Source of the DNA: Pseudomonas sp. J452
GTDB lineage: Bacteria > Pseudomonadota > Gammaproteobacteria > Pseudomonadales > Pseudomonadaceae
Reading direction: 5' to 3'
DNA: 64,000 nt
Assembly (NCBI RefSeq): GCF_024666525.1
Contig: NZ_CP088294.1
Span: 2,852,001 to 2,916,000, forward strand
Shown in pieces: positions 19,292-28,012 of the stretch. The notes beneath the pieces were generated by a model. That model made no database searches and had not been told where the DNA came from. It saw only the letters and a program-made list of their open reading frames with translations. Each line of letters starts with the position of its first letter. Position 1 is the stretch's first letter. The translations under genes were made by a program, and so were the position numbers.

Positions 19292-19564
19292 AGTTAGAGC
19301 CTGCTTTGGGTCTTTTGAGCTAGAGCCAGGCAAGGCGCAACGACCACCGGGAGTAACAGCCGTAGGCTGGCCCGAAGGGTGAGCGCCAGCGAATCAATTG
19401 GCCGAGGAAGCGCAGTTTACAAGCTGTAAATGAGCATTCCGAGGCTGTTTTTAACGCGGTATGGTCGACAGTCAGGAGATCGAAAACAGGTTCTTAGGCA
19501 GTGGTTCCTTTGCAGAGGCAAAGCCCTGTGATAGAAGGCAGCCTGCATTTTCTGGAGTACCCGC
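19292..19564. repeat. Intergenic region resembling a dispersed Pseudomonas repeat
   Basis: A 273-base gap without a supported gene. The stretch from about 19310 to 19460 (GCCAGGCAAGGCGCAACGAC through CGAGGCTGTTTTTAACGCGG) looks to me like an intergenic element found in multiple copies in some Pseudomonas genomes. This is recalled, not checked, and there is only one copy here. It contains short inverted pairs such as CAGTTTACAAGCTGTAAATG. Confidence 0.4.
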
Positions 19565-19993
19565 GTGGAGCCTGAATCCATCGTCTACGGCTGCATCCGC
19601 GACTGGCCATCGGGCGAGCGTGAACAGCGTGTGTTGCGCCGCAGCACCAATCACCGCGTGCTCGATCAATTGCCGCAGGGCGAAGGCTGGTCGTTTCTCG
19701 GTCGCGAGATGTTTTCCTTCTGTGCCCGTGAAGATGAGGGGCTGTACCAGACCCAGGTGATCCACTTCGGTGCCAGTTACCGCGCGGTGGAGTACGAATG
19801 GACGCTCTGGGTGCAGGAGTTTGAGGCTCTGCTCAAACGCCTGTACTGGGCCAGTGCGGTGGTGCACCTGGAGACCGAACTGAACGGCGTACATACCTTT
19901 CGCTGGGAATCCGAGAGCGGTTTCCATAGCCCGCAGGAAGGCGATCTGCGCATGCGCTGCGTGTGGGAACGCGAAGGCAGCCTGCGTGGTTGA
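19565..19993 (+). CDS. Conserved-looking hypothetical protein
   Basis: A 142-residue soluble protein, GTG start (VEPESIVYGCIRDWPSGERE). It has many aromatic and charged residues (FHFGASYRAVEYEWTLWVQ-like centre, MRCVWEREGSLRG at the end) and no membrane segment. The proportions and codon use match neighbouring genes, so it is probably real. I do not recognise the family. It lies 52 bases before ynfA on the same strand. Confidence 0.65.
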   Translation: MEPESIVYGCIRDWPSGEREQRVLRRSTNHRVLDQLPQGEGWSFLGREMFSFCAREDEGLYQTQVIHFGASYRAVEYEWTLWVQEFEALLKRLYWASAVVHLETELNGVHTFRWESESGFHSPQEGDLRMRCVWEREGSLRG

Positions 19994-20045
19994 GTGCTTG
20001 CAGGCCGGCGCTATCTACCGGCACAACCGCTGAAGGGATGTTCGG

Positions 20046-20378
20046 ATGCTCAACTACCTGTGGTTCTTTCTCGCTGCACTCTTCGAGATCGCTGGTTGCT
20101 ATGCCTTCTGGATGTGGCTGCGGCTGGGCAAGAGTGCCTGGTGGGTGATTCCCGGCCTGCTCAGCCTGAGCCTGTTCGCCCTGCTGTTGACCCGTGTCGA
20201 GGCGGCCTACGCGGGGCGCGCCTATGCCGCCTATGGTGGGGTCTATATCGTCGCTTCGCTGCTCTGGCTGGCGGCCGTCGAACGTACTCGGCCGATGCTC
20301 AGCGACTGGCTGGGGGCGGCTATCTGCCTGCTCGGTGCCACGATCATTCTGCTCGGGCCGCGGCTGGGCTGGCGTTAA
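20046..20378 (+). CDS. YnfA/UPF0060 small membrane protein
   Basis: A 110-residue inner-membrane protein with four hydrophobic helices. The sequence [20 protein letters not shown] at the start, then [25 protein letters not shown] and a late [14 protein letters not shown] are diagnostic of the UPF0060/YnfA family, related to small multidrug resistance proteins. Length matches the family (about 108-112). Export of cations or drugs is suspected for the family; no direct evidence here. Confidence 0.93.
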   Translation: MLNYLWFFLAALFEIAGCYAFWMWLRLGKSAWWVIPGLLSLSLFALLLTRVEAAYAGRAYAAYGGVYIVASLLWLAAVERTRPMLSDWLGAAICLLGATIILLGPRLGWR

Positions 20379-20406
20379 GCGCCGCCCTGGCGCTCAGAGC
20401 CTGGTC

Positions 20407-20643
20407 TCAGTCCTGATCCTGCAGCCACTCGCGCGGCACTTCCTCTTTCAACAACAACTGGCATTGCTGGCTTTCCGGATCGAAAACGATCAGCGCCTGG
20501 CCCTTGAGCAGTGCCTTGCGTGCCCGCTCGACGCGGGTGGCCAGCGGGGTTTCGTCACCGTTGTCGGTACCGTCGCGGCTGACGAAATCCTCCAGCAGGC
20601 GGGTGAGGGTATCGGCTTCGAGCATCTGGTAGGGGATCAGCAT
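20407..20643 (-). CDS. YheU/UPF0270 family protein
   Basis: A 78-residue soluble protein beginning MLIPYQMLEADTLTRLLEDF, with the family's FVSRDGTDNGDETPL and VIVFDPESQQC-like sequences. Function unknown. It lies downstream of the hybrid kinase on the same strand, the same neighbourhood as I recall for P. aeruginosa (PA3462/PA3463), though the 82-base gap makes co-transcription uncertain. Confidence 0.92.
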   Translation of the reverse strand: MLIPYQMLEADTLTRLLEDFVSRDGTDNGDETPLATRVERARKALLKGQALIVFDPESQQCQLLLKEEVPREWLQDQD

Positions 20644-20725
20644 GGCGGGTCCTTTTGGCGGGCGGCCATCTTAGAGCATGTGGCGCCGTTGCAGGGCTAG
20701 CGCTGCGTGCCAGATCCGCACCGAT

Positions 20726-23480
20726 CTAGTCGTTACTCACTGACTGAGCGAGCAGGTAGCGATCCAGGGTGGCATAGAGCAGCTGGCAATCCAGCGGTTT
20801 GCCGAGGAAGTCATTCATGCCGGCTTGGGCGCCATGTTCGCGGTGTTCGTCGAGGATATGTGCAGTCAGGGCGATGATTGGCACTGCTGGCAGGCGCTTG
20901 TTGTGCTCCAGCTTGCGGATCTGCCGGGTGGCTTCGAAACCGTCCATTTCCGGCATCTCGCAGTCCATCAGGATCAGCTGGATCGAGGCCGGATCGCGGT
21001 TGTACTCGGCAACGGCGGCCAGGCCGGTGGTGACCAGGCGCACGCAGTAGCCGCGCTTCTTCAGAAAACCCTGCACTACCAATTGGTTCACCGCATTGTC
21101 TTCGGCGACCAGGATGCACGGGGTGGCGCTGCCATCGCTGCGCAGTTCGCTCACCGCGGCGCGTGGCTCGACCCGGCGCTCGCTGTAGAGCTCCTGCAGG
21201 GCTTCGCGCAGGCTGGTGATGGCCACCGGCAATGCCAGGTTGAGCAGGCGCAAGCCGCGGGTATCGGGGATTGGCTGGCTGTGCTGGGGCGGATGCAGCA
21301 ACAGCACCCGCTGGCCGCGTTCCAGCAGTGGGCTGAGACTGTCCAGCCAATGGCCGATGCTGCCCGGCCAGGGCGCCATCAACACCAGCAGCGGCGGGTT
21401 GCTGAAGTCTTCCAGGCAGTCGCGCAGGCGCTCCGGGTCCTGGCAGCGCTCGGTACGCATGCCCCAGCGGCCGAGCAGGTGGCTGAGGGCGTCCAGGCCC
21501 AGGCTATCCAGCGAGCAGAGCAGGGCGGTACGGCTGTTGAGCAGCTGGGCCAGTTCATCCGCCTCGGCGCGAGCGGCTTGCAGCGGGATGTCGAAGGCAA
21601 AGCGCGAACCCTGGCCCTGACTGCTCTGTACTTCGATATGGCCGCCCATCATCTCCACCAGCTCCTTGCTGATGGCCAGGCCCAGACCGCTGCCGCCGTA
21701 ACGGCGGGTGGTGCTGGAGTCGCCCTGGGAGAAGGATTTGAACAGCTGACTGAGCGTTTCGCTGTGCATGCCAATACCGCTGTCGCGGATGGCGAAGAGC
21801 AGATGTTCGCGGCCCTGGCTGTCACTGCGTTTGCCCACCTGCAGGGTGACATGGCCTTCCTGGGTGAATTTCAGGGCATTGCTCAGCAGGTTCATCAGCA
21901 CCTGCTTGAGGCGGGTCGGGTCGCCCTTGATCTGCCGCGGCACACCGCCTTCCAGGCTGACGTACAGGCGCAGGCGTTTTTCCAGGGCCTGGCCGGTGAA
22001 CAGGCTGAGGGTGTCGGACACCAGCTGCTCCAGGTCGAATTCGATTTCTTCCAGGCTGAGCTTGCCGGACTCGATGCGTGCATAGTCTAGGATGTCGTTG
22101 ATCACCGCCATCAGCGAGCTGCCGGAACTGCTGATGGTGTCCACATAGAAGCGCTGGTTGCGATCCAGCGGGGTGTCACGCAGCAGCTGCAGCATGCCCA
22201 ATACGCCATTCAGCGGGGTGCGGATCTCGTGGCTCATCTTGGCCAGGAAACGGCTCTTGGCCTGGTTCTCGAAGGCCGCCTGCTCGGCGGCCTGGCGCGA
22301 GCGGAAGCCTTCCTCCTTGAGCAGGTTGATGCGATCGGCCAGGCCGATGGACAGGGTCAGCAGCTCGACCGTGACCCCCATCTTGACCACCGCCGAGCCG
22401 TAGATGCCGAAAATCTCGACACCCAGCGAGCCGCTGGTGACCAGCATGAAGGCCACCAGCAGCACGCTCCAGGCCAGCACATAGTAGGAGCCGTGGCGGA
22501 TGCCCTGGCGCCAGACGTAGATGCCGGTCAGCAACAGCAGCAGCGAGACCACCAGTACCGTCAGGCTGGCCAGGATGTTCCAGGCCTGCAGGCCGATCAG
22601 CGGCACCGACAGCAGGCAGCCGAAGATCGCCAGCATCAGCAGGCGCAGGCTGCGGTCCAGGCGCGGGAAGTGCTGGCGAGTGTGCAGAAAGTGGCGACTG
22701 AACTGGGTGGCCGTCAGGCAGTGGAGGAACATCAGGATATAGATGCTCACTGACTGCAGGGCCACGTGCTCGGGCAGCAGCTTGAACAGCATGCCGTCGA
22801 AGCAGGCGGCGAACAGGCCGACGTTGATGTTGTAGAGCAGGTACCAGAAGTAGGCGCGTTCGCGCAGCGAGATGAACAGGAACAGGTTGTAGATGAACAT
22901 GGCGAACAGCACGCCATAGAAGGCGCCGTTGATGCCCATCAGGTTTTCCTGGGCCGCCGCGCTGGCACCGTAGGTGCTGAAGAACAGCGGCACGAACACC
23001 GTACTGGTGGTTTCCACGCGCAGCAGCAGCTCGTTGCTGCCGTGCGGCAGTTGCAGCGGAAACCAGAAATGGCGGACTTGCACCGGGCGCTGCACGAAGG
23101 CGAAGCGGTCGCCGCCCCGCTGGGCCTGCAATTGGCCACCGGCGCCGGCCAGGTAAACGTCGATCTGGTCGAGCAGGGCGTAGTTGACTTCCAGGTAGCC
23201 GTTCAGCGGCTGCGGGCGGCTGTTGACCAGGCGCACCTTGAACCACCACACCGAATCATTCTTGCCCAGGTTGGCGTGATCGCCGCTGACGCCGGTAAAG
23301 GCGCTGTCTGGCAGTTGCTGGACCTGTTCGGCGCTGAGGTTGCCAGCCCGGTCCTCGTAGTAGCCCATGTAGGGCGCTAGCGACAGGCGCAGTTCGTCTT
23401 GATCCAGGGGGGGCGGGGGAAAGCGCCCAGAGTGGAAAGCTGAGGCACAGCAGGAGGAAACCAAGACAGCAGCGAGGCAT
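20726..23480 (-). CDS. 7TMR-DISM hybrid sensor kinase/response regulator, frameshifted in its signal peptide
   Basis: Membrane hybrid kinase of about 917 residues if one base is removed. The signal peptide [19 protein letters not shown] begins at an ATG preceded by GAGG, but is out of frame with the rest. Deleting one G from the G7 tract at 23407-23413 (plus strand) joins it to [20 protein letters not shown] periplasmic 7TMR-DISMED2 domain, seven hydrophobic helices and a histidine kinase follow, with H-box [15 protein letters not shown] and G-boxes DSGIGM and [10 protein letters not shown] receiver domain ([28 protein letters not shown]) closes the protein. There is no Hpt domain. Without correction only a weak TTG start is available. 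Ligand class: possibly carbohydrate-like, by family. Confidence 0.88.
23407..23413 (-). other. G7/C7 homopolymer at the hybrid kinase frameshift
   Basis: Seven G on the plus strand (seven C in the coding strand) between GATCCA and CGGGGGAAAG. Six would place the signal peptide in frame with the kinase. It is the same tract length and the same +1 offset as in wbpM. Confidence 0.75.
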
Positions 23481-23590
23481 CCGCAAACCTCATTATTTTT
23501 ATACGCCTGTCACCGCACTTTGCCCGGATGTGGGCGGGGCTTCAAGCGCAGCTCTCACTCCTCTGCTGCACGCCTGTACCGTGGGCTGGC

Positions 23591-24283
23591 TCAGGCCTGG
23601 CCACAGGCGCGGTTTGCGGGCACGGCGATGTCCATCAGTTTTGGGTTGGGCAGTTTCAGGCTAGCCATCAGTTGCGCATAGGCGTCGGCATCGGCGACTT
23701 GCAGGCGCGGGTTGTGCGCGGCTTCCTCGGCAATGCTGGAACGGGTCCAGCCGCGATAGTCGTGGCCCGGCCAGACCACGGTGTCGCCGGGCAGGGCCAG
23801 CAGGCGCTGCAGGCTGGCCCATTGGCTGCGCGCGTCGCCGTTCTGGAAGTCGGTACGGCCACTGCCACGGATCAGCAGGGTATCGCCGCTGAACAGTTGG
23901 GCCGCTTCGTTTTCGGCTGCGGGCAGCAGGAAACAGTAGGAATCATCGGTATGCCCAGGCGTATGCCAGGCGATCAACTGGCGCTGGCCGAAGGTCAGGG
24001 CCTGGCCGTCGGTGAAGGTGAAGCTGGCGCACTGGCTGCCGCTCTGCGTGCCGAAGCCGCTACGGCAGCCGGTGGCGCTGCGCAGCTCGCCAAGGGCGGT
24101 TATATGGTCTGCGTGGGTGTGGGTGTCGAGCGCCAGCACCAGCTTGAGGTCCAGCTCGCGCAGCAGGCGCAGGTAGTCGTCCAGTTTGTCCTTCACCGGG
24201 TCGATCAAGACGGCTTCGCCCTGGTCGGCCAGCAGATAGCTGTAGGTCGAGCTGGCGCTGTCGAACAATTGGCGTAGCAACAT
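23591..24283 (-). CDS. Persulfide dioxygenase-like metallo-beta-lactamase-fold hydrolase
   Basis: A 230-residue non-heme iron enzyme of the ETHE1/Blh type, expected to oxidise glutathione persulfide to sulfite. Metal-binding motif THTHADHITAL, second His in WHTPGHTDD, Asp in FSGDTLLI and the family signature RGSGRTDFQNGD are all present. The start follows GGAGGAG and lies one base after the TauE stop. It is the last gene of a four-gene run: regulator, rhodanese, exporter, dioxygenase. That context strongly supports sulfane-sulfur detoxification over a generic glyoxalase role. Confidence 0.9.
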   Translation of the reverse strand: MLLRQLFDSASSTYSYLLADQGEAVLIDPVKDKLDDYLRLLRELDLKLVLALDTHTHADHITALGELRSATGCRSGFGTQSGSQCASFTFTDGQALTFGQRQLIAWHTPGHTDDSYCFLLPAAENEAAQLFSGDTLLIRGSGRTDFQNGDARSQWASLQRLLALPGDTVVWPGHDYRGWTRSSIAEEAAHNPRLQVADADAYAQLMASLKLPNPKLMDIAVPANRACGQA

Positions 24284-24284
24284 G

Positions 24285-25040
24285 TCAGGCTCCTCCAAAG
24301 AGTTTCTGCGCGGCCAGCGACAGGCTGACCACGACGAGCATCAGGGCGAACAGGCGCTGCAGCAGTTGCCCGCCGAGGCGCAGGGCCCAGTAGTTGCCGG
24401 CCAGCACGCCGAGCGCTCCGCCGCCGGCCAGGCCGAGTAACAGGAGTGGCGAGGGATTGGCCTCGCTCAGGTAGAGCAGGAAGCCACCGCCGGAAACGAT
24501 GGCGATCAAGGCCATCGAGGTGGCGGTGGCCGCCAGCATCGACAACGGGGTGAACCAGAGCAACGCCGGCACCACCAGGAAACCGCCGCCGACCCCCATC
24601 AGCCCCGACAGCAGGCCGACGCCCAGGCCGATGCCCAGCAGTGGCAGGTTGCGGGTGCGCTCCTGGTTGCTGCGCGGCAGCTTGGCACCGCGCCACATGC
24701 GCCAGGCCGACCACAACACCAGCAGGCAGAAGGCGATGATCAGCAGGCTTTCCGCGATGAACTGCCCCAGCCATTGGCCCAGGGCATTGCCCGGTAAACC
24801 GCAGAGGCTCAGCAGAAGCACCGGGCGCCAGGCCACCAGGCCCTGGAAGGCGCGGGGGATGGCGCCGACCAGGGCGGTCAGCGCCACGGCGCCGAGGCTC
24901 ACGCCGATCGCGTCGCGCAGCGGCAGATGCAGGCTGAGCAGCAGGGGCAGGGCCACCAGCGAGCCGCCGGCACCGGTCAGGCCCAGCAGCAGGCCGAGGA
25001 TCGCACCGACCCCGAGCGCTTCGAGGAGCAGCAGATCCAT
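24285..25040 (-). CDS. TSUP/TauE-SafE family membrane exporter
   Basis: A 251-residue inner-membrane protein with about eight helices and the paired family motifs GLTGAGGSLVALPLLL and GLMGVGGGFLVVPALL. The start (MDLLLLEALGVGAI) is chosen because it begins the first helix and overlaps the rhodanese stop by one base (TGATG); a 45-codon upstream extension in frame is shadow sequence of the rhodanese gene. Within this operon it probably exports sulfite or thiosulfate produced by the dioxygenase and rhodanese. Confidence 0.9.
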   Translation of the reverse strand: MDLLLLEALGVGAILGLLLGLTGAGGSLVALPLLLSLHLPLRDAIGVSLGAVALTALVGAIPRAFQGLVAWRPVLLLSLCGLPGNALGQWLGQFIAESLLIIAFCLLVLWSAWRMWRGAKLPRSNQERTRNLPLLGIGLGVGLLSGLMGVGGGFLVVPALLWFTPLSMLAATATSMALIAIVSGGGFLLYLSEANPSPLLLLGLAGGGALGVLAGNYWALRLGGQLLQRLFALMLVVVSLSLAAQKLFGGA

Positions 25041-25582
25041 CAGCGATTCCAGGGCATGCGGGCCAGCAGCAGAGCCATGGCGCAGGTGTTGCTGAGGCCG
25101 GCAAAGGTCAGCCCGGCGCCGACGAATGCCGCCAGGCCGTACCAGCCCGGATGTAGCCAGGTGCCGAGCGCGCAACCGAGCAGCACCAGGCTGCCGGCGC
25201 TGATCTGCACCTGCTGCTGCAGGCTGATCACGCCACTGGCACCCTGATTGGTAGCCATGCCACAGGCCACGCAGGCCTCGGTGCCGCCGTCGATCACCTG
25301 CACGCCGGGGAGCAGATGTTGCAGCTGCTCGGCGGCGCGTTGTGCCCGTTGTCCGCGCTGGCAGAGCAGGAACAGTTCATCGCCGGCGCGCAGACCTTCG
25401 CGCTTGAGCTGAGCAACCAGTTGCTCGGGTTGCAACTGGTCCAGCGGTACGTTGCGGGCGCCGGCAACATGCTGAGCGCGGAATTCGGCCGGGCTGCGCA
25501 CGTCGATGAGGAAACGCACCTGGCCCTGGTGCTGGGCAGCCGCGAAGCGTGGGGCGTCGATCAGGCAGATTGGCTGGTTCAT
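25040..25582 (-). CDS. Rhodanese-domain protein with C-terminal DUF2892 membrane segment
   Basis: A 180-residue protein. An N-terminal rhodanese domain (about residues 1-105; FLIDVRSPAEFRAQHVAGARNVPL) has the active-site loop CQRGQRAQRAA with its cysteine. The C-terminal part has two hydrophobic helices of DUF2892 type (SAGSLVLLGCALGTW and GLTFAGLSNTCAMALL), tethering it to the inner membrane. The start is the ATG after GGGAG; its upstream region carries a palindromic operator that overlaps the regulator's stop. It probably transfers sulfane sulfur between thiols and feeds the persulfide dioxygenase. Confidence 0.9.
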   Translation of the reverse strand: MNQPICLIDAPRFAAAQHQGQVRFLIDVRSPAEFRAQHVAGARNVPLDQLQPEQLVAQLKREGLRAGDELFLLCQRGQRAQRAAEQLQHLLPGVQVIDGGTEACVACGMATNQGASGVISLQQQVQISAGSLVLLGCALGTWLHPGWYGLAAFVGAGLTFAGLSNTCAMALLLARMPWNR

Positions 25583-25584
25583 TG

Positions 25585-25603
25585 GGTACTCCCGGGGGGT
25601 ATC
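25585..25603. promoter_or_regulatory. Putative CstR operator in front of the rhodanese gene
   Basis: Imperfect inverted repeat GGTACTCCC/GGGGTATC around a G/C tract, resembling the better site upstream of the regulator gene. It lies 3-20 bases before the rhodanese start and covers the regulator's stop codon, so it could give the structural genes separate control. Confidence 0.5.
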
Positions 25604-25868
25604 AGGTGTATTTGGTGAAAATGGCACGGACCCGGGTCAGGGTCTCGGCATCATCGCGCTCGGGGTCGAGCATGGTTTCTTCCAGCAGGCAGGCGAGCAT
25701 TTCCTGGTAGGCCTTATCCAGGGCCTTGCGCGCGGCGGCGAACTGCTGGGCGATGGCCTCGCATTCCTCACCGCGGCGGATCATCGCCTGAATGCCACGA
25801 ATCTGCCCTTCGACACGGGCCAGGCGTTTGAGCATGGCGTCTTGTTGCTGCAGGTTGGCGGCGGTCAT
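25602..25868 (-). CDS. cstR: CsoR/FrmR-family repressor, probably persulfide-sensing CstR
   Basis: An 88-residue all-helical DUF156 repressor (LKRLARVEGQIRGIQAMI is the family hallmark). The two conserved cysteines are Cys36 (GEECEAI) and Cys60 (MLACLLEE). The histidine that, with two cysteines, binds Cu(I) in CsoR is absent, and the spacing fits CstR-type proteins that form disulfide or polysulfide bridges. The start MTAANLQQQ gives the usual family length; an upstream extension would run through the operator. Adjacent rhodanese, TauE and dioxygenase genes support regulation of sulfane-sulfur detoxification, with autoregulation through the upstream palindrome. Confidence 0.87.
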   Translation of the reverse strand: MTAANLQQQDAMLKRLARVEGQIRGIQAMIRRGEECEAIAQQFAAARKALDKAYQEMLACLLEETMLDPERDDAETLTRVRAIFTKYT

Positions 25869-25882
25869 CTGTGCTCTCCTGG

Positions 25883-25918
25883 TATACCCATGGGGGTATA
25901 AAGTTACTGGGGGGAGTA
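25883..25918. promoter_or_regulatory. Putative CstR operators upstream of cstR
   Basis: TATACCC-ATGG-GGGTATA at 25883-25900 is a perfect 7-bp inverted repeat with G/C tracts flanked by TATA, the form expected for CsoR/CstR-family sites. A second, weaker site TACT-GGGGGG-AGTA follows at 25905-25918. Both lie 15-50 bases upstream of the regulator's ATG, where a promoter is expected. Confidence 0.65.
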
Positions 25919-25965
25919 TGTGTTGGGGCTGGCCGGCAGGCAAGTCCGCCTGTCGGCGCAGAGAG

Positions 25966-27927
25966 TCAGGCGTTGCGGATCAGCTTGCGCAAAACGAAGC
26001 GATTGGGGTGACAGGCTTCGGCCACGCTGCGTGGTACGGGCAGCGGCTCGTCATTCAGCCAGGCGGCCAGTAGTTCGCCGGACAGCGGGGCAGTGATCAG
26101 CCCGCGTGAACCGTGGCCGCTGTTGACGTACAGGCCATCGAGCCAGGGGCAGGGGCTGTCCGGCACCTGACGCGCATCCTTGCCGAGCACGGCATAGGCC
26201 GCAGCGAAGGCTGCGCTGTCGGCCAGCGGACCAACGATCGGCAGGTAGTCGGGGCTGGTGCAGCGGAAGGCGGCGCGGCCTTCGAGCTGCGCCGGGTCGA
26301 GCTGGTCGGCCTGTAGGCGTTCGGCTAGGTCGCGGGAAATGTCCTGCAGCAGCTGCAGGTTGCCGGCATGTTCGGCGGCAGTCGGCGTGAGGTCGTCGCT
26401 GTGGAAGTCGAAGCTGGCGCCCAGGGTGTGTTCGCCGTGGCGCGCCGGGGCGACATAGCCTTCGGCGCAGACCACGCAGGTCAGTGCGGTGCTGGCAGTC
26501 GTTTGCGGCAGGCGGCTGATCTGTCCGCGAATGCGCTTGAGCGGCAGTTCGACGGCAGCGGCGAAGCGTTTGACCTCGGCCGCGCCGGCCAGCACGGCGA
26601 CCGCCGCACTGGCCAGCAGGCGCTCGCCATCCAGGGCCTGCCACTGGCCATCGACCCGGCGCAGCTGCAGGGCTTCGCTATGTGGCAACAGGCGGATCTG
26701 CGGGTGCTCGGCCAGCAGTCGGCAGAGTGCCGGCGGATGCACCCAGCCGGCCTCGGGATAGAACAGGCCGCCGGCCGGCAGGCGAATACCGGCGTGGTCT
26801 TCGGCCTGGGCCTGGTCGAGGCTATGCAGCAGCTGACTGGGGAAGGCGGCAGCCAGGCGCGCCTGGCGTTCTGCTTCCTTGCTATCGAAGGCCAGTTGCA
26901 GCACGCCGCAGGGAGCCCAGTCGCTGCCGGCCTGCAAACGCTGGAGCAGGCGGCGGGTATGGCCGAAGCCGCTGACGATCAGCTGCGACAACGCCGTGCC
27001 GTGGGCAGAGAGCTTGAGGTAGAGCACGCCCTGGGGGTTGCCCGAGGCTTCCTGGGCCACGTCGGCGTGGCGCTCCAGCAGGCTCACCTGCCAGCCCCGT
27101 GCGGCCAGGCTGGCGGCCGTGGAGCAGCCGGCCAGGCCGGCACCGATCACCAGGGCGGTGCGTTGCGGTGGACGGTATTGCGGGCGGGCAAACCAGGGTT
27201 TTTCCGCTGTTGCGGCGGGCCCGGCGTAATGGCCGTTGAGGTTCTCCCATTTAGTGCCATAGCCCGGCACGCGGCGCATGGCGAAGCCGGCTTCGATCAG
27301 CGCACGCCTGACGAAACCACTGCTGGCGAAGGTGGCCAGGCTGGCGCCGGGAGCAGACAGCCGGGCCAGTTGCTGGAACAGCGGCAAGCCCCACATGTCC
27401 GGATTCTTCGCCGGGGCGAAGCCGTCGAGGAACCACACGTCGATCCGCCCATCGAGCTGTGGCAACAGCTCCAGGGCATCGCCGATCAGCAGGGTCAGCA
27501 CCACCCGGCCGCCGGCCAGCAGCAAGCGCTGGAAGCCGGGGTGGATGGCTACGTATTGCTCCAGCAACTGAGTGGACCAGGGCGCCAGTTCCGGCCACAG
27601 GGCCAGGGCGCGTTGCAGGTCGGTGGGGCTCAGCGGGTATTTTTCCACGCTGACGAAATGCAGCTGGGCGTCGCTCGGCGCGCTCTGCTCGAACAGCTGC
27701 CAGGCACAGAGGAAGTTGGTGCCGGTGCCAAAGCCGGTCTCACCGATGCACAGGCGCCCGCCGGCGGGCAGTGCGGCACAGCGTTCGGCCAGCTGGTTGC
27801 CGGCGAGAAACACATGGCGGGTTTCGCCCAGGCCATCTTCGCGGGCGAAGTACACGTCGTCGAACTGGCGTGACAGCGGTTGGCCTTGGGCATCCCAGTC
27901 GAGCTGGGCGTAGGGAGAGTCGGACAT
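25966..27927 (-). CDS. mnmC: Bifunctional tRNA mnm5s2U biosynthesis protein MnmC
   Basis: A 653-residue two-domain enzyme completing the 5-methylaminomethyl-2-thiouridine modification at the tRNA wobble position. The N-terminal methyltransferase domain (about 1-245) has the SAM-binding GETGFGTGTNFL and the block DGFAPAKNPDMW. The C-terminal FAD oxidoreductase (about 255-653) has the dinucleotide-binding VIGAGLAGCSTAASLAARGW and the late GLYVNSGHGSRGLITAPL. Length matches MnmC. It stands alone on this strand, with pap divergent from it. Confidence 0.96.
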   Translation of the reverse strand: MSDSPYAQLDWDAQGQPLSRQFDDVYFAREDGLGETRHVFLAGNQLAERCAALPAGGRLCIGETGFGTGTNFLCAWQLFEQSAPSDAQLHFVSVEKYPLSPTDLQRALALWPELAPWSTQLLEQYVAIHPGFQRLLLAGGRVVLTLLIGDALELLPQLDGRIDVWFLDGFAPAKNPDMWGLPLFQQLARLSAPGASLATFASSGFVRRALIEAGFAMRRVPGYGTKWENLNGHYAGPAATAEKPWFARPQYRPPQRTALVIGAGLAGCSTAASLAARGWQVSLLERHADVAQEASGNPQGVLYLKLSAHGTALSQLIVSGFGHTRRLLQRLQAGSDWAPCGVLQLAFDSKEAERQARLAAAFPSQLLHSLDQAQAEDHAGIRLPAGGLFYPEAGWVHPPALCRLLAEHPQIRLLPHSEALQLRRVDGQWQALDGERLLASAAVAVLAGAAEVKRFAAAVELPLKRIRGQISRLPQTTASTALTCVVCAEGYVAPARHGEHTLGASFDFHSDDLTPTAAEHAGNLQLLQDISRDLAERLQADQLDPAQLEGRAAFRCTSPDYLPIVGPLADSAAFAAAYAVLGKDARQVPDSPCPWLDGLYVNSGHGSRGLITAPLSGELLAAWLNDEPLPVPRSVAEACHPNRFVLRKLIRNA

Positions 27928-28012
27928 GCGGACACCTGTGCAGAGGCGCGCATTGTAATGCCAGCAGCGCGCCGACGGGCTAGGCTGTGCACATCACATC
28001 AGGGAGCTGCAC

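Noticed and set aside
18044..19333. 429-codon open frame antisense to the MFS gene
   Set aside because: Gln/His/Arg-rich composition without any fold signature.
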